Assembly (NCBI GenBank): GCA_009760885.1
Contig: CM019719.1
Location: forward strand, 32,950,584 to 33,014,583
Direction: 5' to 3'
Length of the DNA stretch: 64,000 nucleotides
Origin: Achatina immaculata
Taxonomy: Eukaryota; Mollusca; Gastropoda; Stylommatophora; Achatinidae
Position numbers and translations under genes: made by a program. Below the pieces are notes generated by a model, which worked only from the letters and a program-made list of their open reading frames with translations, ran no database searches and was not told the DNA's origin. This document shows, piece after piece, positions 11,261 through 21,000 of the stretch (its first letter is position 1; every line of letters starts with the position of its first letter).

Positions 11261-12094
11261 AATTGTAAAAAAAAAAAAAAAATGCATGCGCGCACAGAGA
11301 GAGAGCAGGTTTTCATATATTGAACATATCTTTTGGCTTTCTTTTCTTCAGAATTACATTTTCCTATCATGACTATAAAATGTTCCCACTACATTTTGAT
11401 ATGCTTGTAACTCGTATAATTTCAAGTGGCACTGTCTTCTCTATAACATGATACAAGAAAGTTTTTTTAAGACAACTTGAAGAACGACCATGCTCTGCTG
11501 CTGGCTTAGAGATGGGCCTCCTTGCTCTTTAACCTCAATGTTGTTTTTGAAAGTTTATGACCTTTTTGTCAGCCATTTTAAGCTTTTTTTTTTGTTTGTT
11601 TATTTGAGACAGTCTGAGCAGTTATCACTTGAAAATAAAAGGAGACATTTAGTTATATATGCAAGCTTTAGGTATTTATTGTGTGTAAACATATTTGGGG
11701 CAACTTGTTTATTACATCCTAATAAACTAATTAAAAGTAATTCAATGTTTTGTGTGACCTTTTCTCATGAAACAAAAAAAATAGACATTACATGTGTAAC
11801 AAAAACATAACAGATTACTAAAGTAACAAGAACATAATATAGTAATAATATAGTAATCCAGTGTGACAAAAACATATATAACAAAAATATACTAGCAATT
11901 TAAGTTTTAATAAAAAAACATTTATTTAAACAAAATCTCTTTTCTCTTTATACATGCCGTATATCCCATAACATTTTTTTTCTATTTCTGTTTAACATTA
12001 AAAAAATTCTAAGATCATCTACATTCATTCCTAGCAGTCACACTTTCTCTCCCGAAGCAGTGATGGACAACTCTGCAAGAAGCTCTGCAGGATT
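11261..12094. other. COQ7 3' UTR and downstream AT-rich sequence
   Basis: No gene on either strand. A (GA)/(GC) run lies near 11285-11306. The part next to 12095 is COQ7 3' UTR. Confidence 0.45.
11921..11926 (-). promoter_or_regulatory. Candidate poly(A) signal of COQ7
   Basis: On the - strand AATAAA lies about 170 bases past the COQ7 stop at 12095, an ordinary 3' UTR distance. Based on motif and distance only. Confidence 0.4.
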
Positions 12095-15000
12095 TTAAAT
12101 TCTTTCAGAGATCCATATGGCACTTCTGCATCCAATTTTGATGACCTGGGTCAAAGCATTGTAGAATGGAGCCTGAAAAGTATGGATAAAACAATCCAGA
12201 AGTCATTAATCAGTAGAAAAAAAAAAGAAGATTTTAAGATATCTTCTTCTGCATTGTTCATGCAGACATCTACACCAGTCTCTCTCACAAGTGCAACAGT
12301 CCATCTCAGGTTTTCAGCATCACTGTACATCTTCTCTGTAGGAGGCTGGGGTCTAGCCAGGGTCCTTTGTCTGAGTAGGATGTGAAGAAGTGTCTGTTGC
12401 TCTTTACTGCAGGTAACAAACCTCTATCAGGTCAACTTTCAGCCTCTGGTATAGATGGTGTCTCAGCCTGCAATGTCCTGTTCTCAGTCAGAAGATTTAT
12501 CACTTGGTCATTTCTTGAGATTTTATATTACTTGTCATCTGGCTTTGCTTTGGGCTGTTGTTTTATCAATTTGTCTCAGTCTGTTCATTGTTTTGTTTTT
12601 CATATGTTGTGTTTCTATTAGTCTATTGCACAAAAACATTCAGAAGTAGATGATGATCTGATGAATACAAAAACGTTCAAGATTGGATGACAATCTAATG
12701 TAATCAGAATATGAAAGATAAGATGACAATCTGATGAGGGCAATCAAAAATGTCCCACAAATCAAGGCAAGGATGTAAATAATGAAAAATACATAAAGAC
12801 TAACTTCAAGCCTTTAAATATATTTTTAACTCCTTGATTTATGGTTACCTTTTGACTCATCCTTGTTATGTATTCATGATAAGATGACAATCTAATGTGT
12901 ACAAAAATATATTCAAGATTAGATGACACACCAGTGTGCACAAAAATGTATTTTTAAGACTATGATAATCTAAAATATGCAAAAATATACGAGGGGCGTT
13001 CAGAAAATAATGCACCACATCGCTTTTTTTCAGCTAATAATGAAGATAGAAGCATGAAATTTTGCATACTTTAAATATGGCATGTGCCGATGTGTGAACC
13101 AAATTGCACCGTAACAGGCCAAAGAATATGTCTGCCCTAACCGTTGAAATGGAGCGTGTTAACAACTTGCGGTATAAGCAGCCAATTGTGATAGAATTTC
13201 TCATTGCAGAGAAGGAAACTGTTGTGAACATTCACAAGCATCTGTGATGGGTATGGAAGTTTTGCAGTCAACAGGAGTACAGTCAGTCGCTGGGTTCAGA
13301 GAATCAAAGAATCAATAAATGGAGATAAGGAGTTGCATGCTGTGGACATCCTGCCATAACCACCGAGGCAGAAATGTTGAAATGCACTGAGGGCATTATT
13401 CTTACTGATAGGCAACTGGCCTTAAAGCTTTTCAGTGGGCAAATGGTAGTGCAAATGCAGTTATAAAAGCTCTCGGATATTCTAAGGTTTGTGGAAGATG
13501 GGTTCCTCGAAGTCTTGCAGATGACCTTTGATTGCAAAGAAAAGCAAATTTTTCTGAATTGTTGGAGCATTTCAATGCTGAGGGAGAGAACTTTTTGGCT
13601 AAGATCATAACAGGTGATGAAACCTGGGCACATCATTTTGAACCTGAGACAAAAAAGACAGCCAATGGACCAATCACCGTGAAGAAAGAAATTCAAGACA
13701 ACTCCTTCAGATGGAAAGACAATGGACCAATCACCATGAAGAAAGAAATTCAAGACAACTCCTTCAGATGGAAAGGTCATGATCACTGTCTTTTGGGACA
13801 CTGAAGGTGTGATTCTTGTGGATGTTATGCCAAGAGGAGAGAAAATCAATTCGCAAGCTTACATTAAGACAATGAAAAAACTCAATCAACGTTTTTGCAG
13901 ATTTCAGCCGCACAAGAATCCAGCAGACCTGCTTCTCCTTCACAACACAAATCTGGCAACATGGGAAACAATCACCAAATTGGTGATCCCATCCACCCTA
14001 TAGTCCCGATTTGGCACCCTCTGATTTCCATCTGTTTGGTCTTTTTTATAGATGCACTCCGAGGGGTAAGATTTGAAGATGACAAAGGAGTGATTTATGC
14101 TGCGAAAAAATAGCTACATAATCAAGAGAAAATCTGGTACGGGCTAGGAATACATGCATTTGTTTCGTGCTGGCGTAAAGCTGTACAAGTTGATGGGGAT
14201 TATGTTGAATAATACCAATTTTTAAATGACATATCCATGTATATTGTGTATAAATTTCATGCTTTTTTTAATAAACAGCTGAGAAAAATGATGTGGTGCA
14301 TTACTTTCTGAATGCCGTTGTATTTTAAGACTTGACGGTAATCTAATGTACACAGAAGTACAGGGTGTTTTTAAAGTCTCACTACACTTTCTATGTAAAA
14401 ATGAAGAAAATGACGTCATAAAAAAATGTGCTGCACAGTCAATCGTGAAGAAAAATGCAATGAATGGTTTCCATCTGTGAAGTAATTTTTTGAACTCAAA
14501 ACAGAATGGTGTTATCAACGGAAGAATTTTTTTGGTTGAACAAGTGTTTCGAAATGGTGGTCGATACACACAGATGGTTATTCAAAGATTTATAGCAAAA
14601 TTTCCTGATAAACAACCTCCTCATCACACTATGGTCAGAAATTTATTGAATAAGTTTCATGATACAAGAACTGTGGAAGATGCTCTGTGATCTGGTAGGC
14701 CTGCTGTGTCTGAAGAAAAATGTCTAGATATCCAAGACAGAATCCTGAAAAGTCCATGCAAGTCCTTAAGGAAAATGTCGCAAGAAGTGAACGTATCACT
14801 CAGCACAGTGCACAAAATTCTTAAATGTATTAAATTTTCATCCATACAAGATTTCTGTTGTGTCTTTACTAAAAGAGTGTGACAATCCAGAGTCAACTAT
14901 TCCACGTGGTTTCAAGCATTTTTAGCTTAAAAAGACGAGTCAATTCTCGATTTAACATTCTTCTCTGATGAGGCATGGTTTCATCTATCTGGATATGTTA

Positions 15001-18000
15001 ATAGCCAAAATAATCGTATTTGGAGCAGTGTTAATCTCAATGCATTTCATGAAGTGCCGCTACATGATGCGAAAATTGGCATGGTATGCCGTCAGTAGAA
15101 AACGTTTAATTGGACCAGTTTTCTTCATCATCACCACAAATGCTGATCGGTATTGTACTGACATTCTGGAACCTTTTTTAGAACAGCTGAATGAATGAAA
15201 TTGAAGAAGCATGGTTGCAGCAAGATGGTGCAACTGCACACCTAGGTAGAGCAACACATGGTTTTTTGGGAAGAAATTTTCGCAAATCACATAATATCTC
15301 GTGGAATTTGGCTTGCTCGTTCTCCAGGTCTAAATCCATTATATTATTATTTATCGGGCTTCTTGAAAGGAAATGTTTACAAAAATAATGTACAAACAAT
15401 TGAGGACCTGAAAGAAGTAATCAGAATTACCATTCAAGAAATAACAACAGACACATTGCACAAGGTATTTGACAATATGAAGAGACATGTACAATCATGT
15501 CTTGAAGCCTGTGATGGACATTTCCAACACCTGTTATAATTAACATTTCAGTGGTACATTCCAGCTATCCAAAACAGCGTTGTATCATTGCAGTTACTAC
15601 TGTAACTAATTAAATGACTTTTTTGAGCACATTTTGTGATGATGTCGTTTACTTCATTTTTCAACTTTTTTTTCTTAGAAAGTGTAATGAGACTTTAAAA
15701 ACACCTTGTATATTCACAATTGACTGCACAATCTATTGTACTGAAATAGTAACTTCAAAACATACCTTTTCTGCATCATACTCCAAACCTGTGTCATGAT
15801 GATGCATTTCATCGTCACGAAATTTTTTGATAATCTGAAAGTAACATCTTTTGAATGAACAACTGATATAAACAGTGTTAATTAAAAACACATTAATTTA
15901 CTATTCTGTCTGGCAATGAAATAGCTGACAGCCTATCCAAAGCTGGCAGTAATCAAGATCAAATAAATCATCCAGTAAACTACCAAGAAACAAAAACTAT
16001 AATCCGTAAACAGTGCAGATCTGAATGGAAAAAGCAACTGAAATGTAACAACAAACCAGATTCAATACACCAACAACAAAGACATCAGCAAACCATCCTC
16101 TTCCATCTAAAGACATGTCACTGCAGACTACTACACTGCCACCTACATCGACTTAAAATGTCTCACATAGACGAGTGTTCATGTGGCAGTGAAGTCCAGA
16201 CTCCAGAACATATCCTACAAGAGTGCCCAAACCATGCAGATCTGAGGCGTGAGACATGGCCAGAAGACACAAGCTTCGGGTAAAAGCTTTGGGGCTCCTA
16301 TCAGGATTTGGAGAGGACTGCGGGCTTTGCCATGTCGACAGGGATCAAGATCTAATGTGACCAACAACCCTGAATGCAGAAGAACTATTCTGTAAATCAT
16401 CACTGCAAGCTTTGATGTAAATGTGCACTTGCAAAAGTTTTAAAAATTATAATTTTTTTTTTATCTATACATTTCATCTTCACGTGTCCACACATGCTTA
16501 AATGTCTTACAGAACAATGGTTCTCAAAGCTTGCTAGCCCAAGGGGCCATTTAATCAAAGGCCTGTGCTGCCTCTACATCTCGCTCTTCAGCATTTCAAA
16601 CTGATTCATTCTTTGTTGCTGCTGATTCAAAACCTGACAAATAAGTCTTGAGACCTATGTGTTCCCCCTTTATCCTCTTACAGCTAATTCCGCACATAGT
16701 CACGATGATACACATTGCTCTGTTTAGTCTTGTTTTGGTTCAAATGGAAACCTTATTTGCCAGGCTACTCTGTACCCTCTTTCTCAAGATTAGAAATAAA
16801 AGAGATGGGTACTGTGGCAAAACTGGTTCTAGTAATAAAGGCAGACAAAGTTACGCAGTTCAGTTTTTACACTAAGATGTAAGAAATGGGGACAGTTAGC
16901 AGGAATGAGAATGGCAGAAAAAGATAAGCATGTATATGAAGAACAACAAAGAAATATTTTGGCAAAGCCTTTGTCAAGGATCACATACAAAATGGATATA
17001 AAAAAAAATATGAAAAATGAGCTTGAGGAAAGGAAAAGATGGCCAGACAAGACCACATCACCCCCTAGTGTGCCAATAAGTTGAGTAAAACATGGACACT
17101 GACACTAGGAAAGCAGTAAAAACATCCCATCATGATGAGATGAATAAGCTCTCACTTCCAACAGCTCCTTGTGTTTTTCTGGGTCATCCTCCATTAGTTC
17201 TCTGATCTGGCCATTGTAGTGGTCTCCTATCACATCTTCTACAGCTACGGTACAGGCCATGGCAGCTTCCTTGCTAAGTAAAGCTGTCCCGGCACCTTTT
17301 GAATAAAAATGACAGCGCATGAGAGGATGAAACTGGTCTAAAATATGTATGCTCTATTCATCACTTCTATATATGTAGCAGTTTAGAATTATTTATTAAC
17401 ACTTATTAATTAACACTAGATTACGGTAATTATATCCGAGATCAGCAATAGGAGTTTTAAGCCTCAAGTTTCAATAATTGCTACCAGAAAGGAATGTATA
17501 ACAGTGAATATCCCTTTCTGAATGATATTTAATACATAGGAGAGGGTTCTGGGGCACCCTATGATGAAAAGGGAGGTTTGGAAACTGAGCATCTCTTTTC
17601 ATAACATACACTTCTAGTCAAGAATAAACTCTCTTTTCATAACATACACTCCTAGTCAAGAATAAACTCTCTTTTCATAACATACACTCCTAGTCAAGAA
17701 TAAACTCTCTTTTCATAACATACACTCCTAGTCAAGAATAAACTAAAACTCATATGCCTAGTACAAATTTTTTTTTTTTCAGTGGCAAACTGTACTGAGA
17801 TAGAAAAGGACTCCCTTTTTAACTATAAACATTCATGCTGATGACTGAAAATGTACACAGAAGAAAGTAGCAGACAAAAAAAAAAAAAGAAAAAAGACAT
17901 GCACAGACATTCTGAATGGGGTTTTACCAAGAGCAAAGCCAGCAATATTCCAAAGTGGCAGCAAAACTGTTGGACGGGCCCGGTTCTCCACCATCAGTTT

Positions 18001-21000
18001 TTCGAATGTCTCTCTGTGGTACTTCTCTTCTTCCCACATTTCCTAACAGGTTTCAAAAAAAAAAAAATAAGACTGAAGCATCTTTAACTTTCGGCCTACA
18101 GAACATCAGTGACACATTAACATTTTTTGCTATCAAATTGTAGTTTCCAGAAACCCCCGCGTGGTAACCGAGATCTGCATAGAATAGAACCACTGTACCC
18201 TACCACGCATGATCGTAAAAGGTGGCTAAGGGGAGTTCGGCATAAGGCCAGCAACCCTATCTGGTAAAAAAAACAAACTATCAGACTGCTACAGAAACAA
18301 AATAACATATTGTTGGCAGAAATGCAGATGAGGCCACTGGCAGCAATTACTGAGGAAAGAAGCCAGCAATGGTTGGGACATGTGCTCCGAATGACTGACA
18401 ACTCACTACCAAAAATAGTACTAAGATGGACACCACAGGGGAACAGAAGTAAGGGTAGACCAAAAGAGACATGGAGAAGAACAACAGAGAGGATGTTGAG
18501 CAATAGAGGGCTCACATGGGCAAGAGCAGAAAAAAAGGCAAAGGACAGGCAGTTGTGAAAAACCCTTGTGGAAGCCCCACGTGCCCTGGGCACTTAAGGT
18601 TCAGAGAGAGAGAGAGAGAGAGAGAGAGTGTCTTCAGAACGTGTTCTCCAAGAGTGCTGAACTTTTACAGATCTACACAGCCCGACATGGCCATGGGGCT
18701 CAGTCCTAAGGGAGAGGCTCTGGTGCTGCCAGGAAGACCTAGAAAAGACTGTGGACTTCATCTGGTAACTGCTGCTGCTGGTGAGATTCTTCAGCTGCCG
18801 TGCATGATGTGGTGCTCCTCCCGGCCAATGAAGAAAGGTGCAAATGGGGCTGCCAAGCGGCACCACTGCGGAAAAGGTGGTAGAAAGGATAAAGTGAAGC
18901 AAACAGTCAAATCATGGCACCTCTGGTCTTGAGGTCGGCCACGTCCTAAGTGTACTCATATCAGGTGAAATGTCTGAACCGGCTTAACCCAGAGGTTAAG
19001 ACACTGCTGGCGAGACTCTTCAGATGCCGTGTGTGGAGTGAAGCTCCTCCCGGTCAAGGAAGAAACTGTAGAAAAGAAGTAAGGGTTGCTGAGCAGCGCT
19101 GATGTGAAAAGGTGAAGGAAAGGATAAAGTGAAGTTTAAACGGTATGTCCAATAGTATCGCTGCGAGAGCTACACATACCATGGCGCCTCTGCTCTAGAG
19201 CAAAATACACCTACACTGGTGAAATATGCCTAAACTGGCATACACCAGGGGTGAAACGTGATGGCTAGGCATGTCACGCCACCTCCGCTCTAGAGGTCGG
19301 TCACGCCCCATATACACCCATACTGGTGAAATATGCCTAAACTGGCTCACACCAGGGGTGAAACTTGAAGGCTACGCATGTCATGGTACCTTTGATCTAG
19401 AGGTCGGTCACATCCCAAACACGCCCATACTGGGATAATATGCCTACACTGGCTCAACCCAGGGGTGGAAGTCACTAGTGGCGAGGATTCGTCCTCCTGG
19501 ACAAAAGCTCCATCCTGGTCACAACTAGGAAGGGTAGCGGCCACGACCACAAAATGCTGAAGTAGGAGACACTGGACCAGGGCAGTCTAGATAGGCAACC
19601 ACCTATCACCCAGTGGGGATGTTTGCGTATCCTAATCACGCTGAGGTTTTCCGGTGAGAAAGTCCAACACTGGACTGGATGGGCAACCACCTTTCACCCG
19701 GCGGTAATACACTGGTATCTCAAAACACGTCGAGGTTTTCCTGTGAGAAAGTCCAACTCTGGCCTGGGTGGGCTACCACCTCTCACCCAGCAGGGATATA
19801 CTGATATCAAAAACACGTCAAGGTCTTTCGGTGAGAAAGTCCAACTCTAGACTAAACTGGTGCAACGAAAACCACGGTGTCATGCAATCCGCTTCTGAGA
19901 CCCACCAAGAATACAGGCTAAAGCCCTGCGATACTCTGAACCTCTTGTGGTCCTCTTGGGGATCTCGTGTGGTCCTTTCGGGGACCACACAGGAGACCAC
20001 AGGATTTAACGAGGACCACAGGCGTAAATTCAGTAGGATCACAGGGTGGTTTTGGTGGTAGAAGCAAACGAAGAAGAAGAAGGAGAGATCTGGCAACTGG
20101 ACTTCCGATTTAGTATGACCAAGAACTTGAACGTTGAAGAATAAGAAGTTTGTAGGGCTCTATTAGGAAATGATGTAATGCTTATTCTGCAGCAGTTTAC
20201 AAATATTAATTTCCAACCACGAAAGAATACATGATTTTATATGTAATATTGGAAGCATAATAATAGACTGAAACTAAAAACTCCAGTGCACATAGCAGAA
20301 CAGTTAAACACAAGACACAAACTCCCTGAAGACACAGAAGTTACAAAAGTACCAGACATCCCACCAAACACAAACTACACACTTTCTCAAACTAACACCA
20401 GACTTGAGACAAATTAGTGAACAAATCATCAGATCCCAACACCCTAAAGCTGTGTGCACTGGAGACCATAGAATCCTACCCCAAGGACTGGATCCATGCA
20501 TACACTGATGGGTCAGCATTCAAAGAAAACAGACAATGCAGGATATGGGGTACTCATAATGTTTCCAGACAAGACAACAAGGCACATTTCTGCTCCTTGT
20601 GGATCTCGCTGCTCCAGTTATGATGCATAGATGCAGGCAATATTAGCAGCCCTGGCAGCCACCACCACCAAATACAAAAACAGTGCCTCCCACCCAGAAA
20701 ACCTTGTTATTTTCTCAGACTCTGCTCTTCAGGCCCTTGAAAACTGGATACCATCAGCTGATCACATTACAACTGACATACTCAGTGCAATAAACCAACT
20801 CGCCTCCTATGATATCAAGACCACCATACACTGGATACTAGGGCACATAGATATTAGAGGAAATGAATGTGCTGACAGACTGGCAAAGAGTGGAGCCACC
20901 ATGTCACAGCCCCATATCTCCACCAACATAAGAACAGCTAAACACATTATACACAACAACTGCAAGCAGCAGTGGATGGACAGCTGGGCCAGTAATCCAA

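Noticed and set aside
12182..12649. Short + strand ORFs beside the last COQ7 exon
   Set aside because: They lie antisense within a COQ7 intron, with no motifs and no splice logic.
12736..12760. Hammerhead ribozyme core (CTGATGAG)
   Set aside because: No matching GAAA and flanking helices at the needed spacing; the word is part of the degenerate 45-bp repeat.
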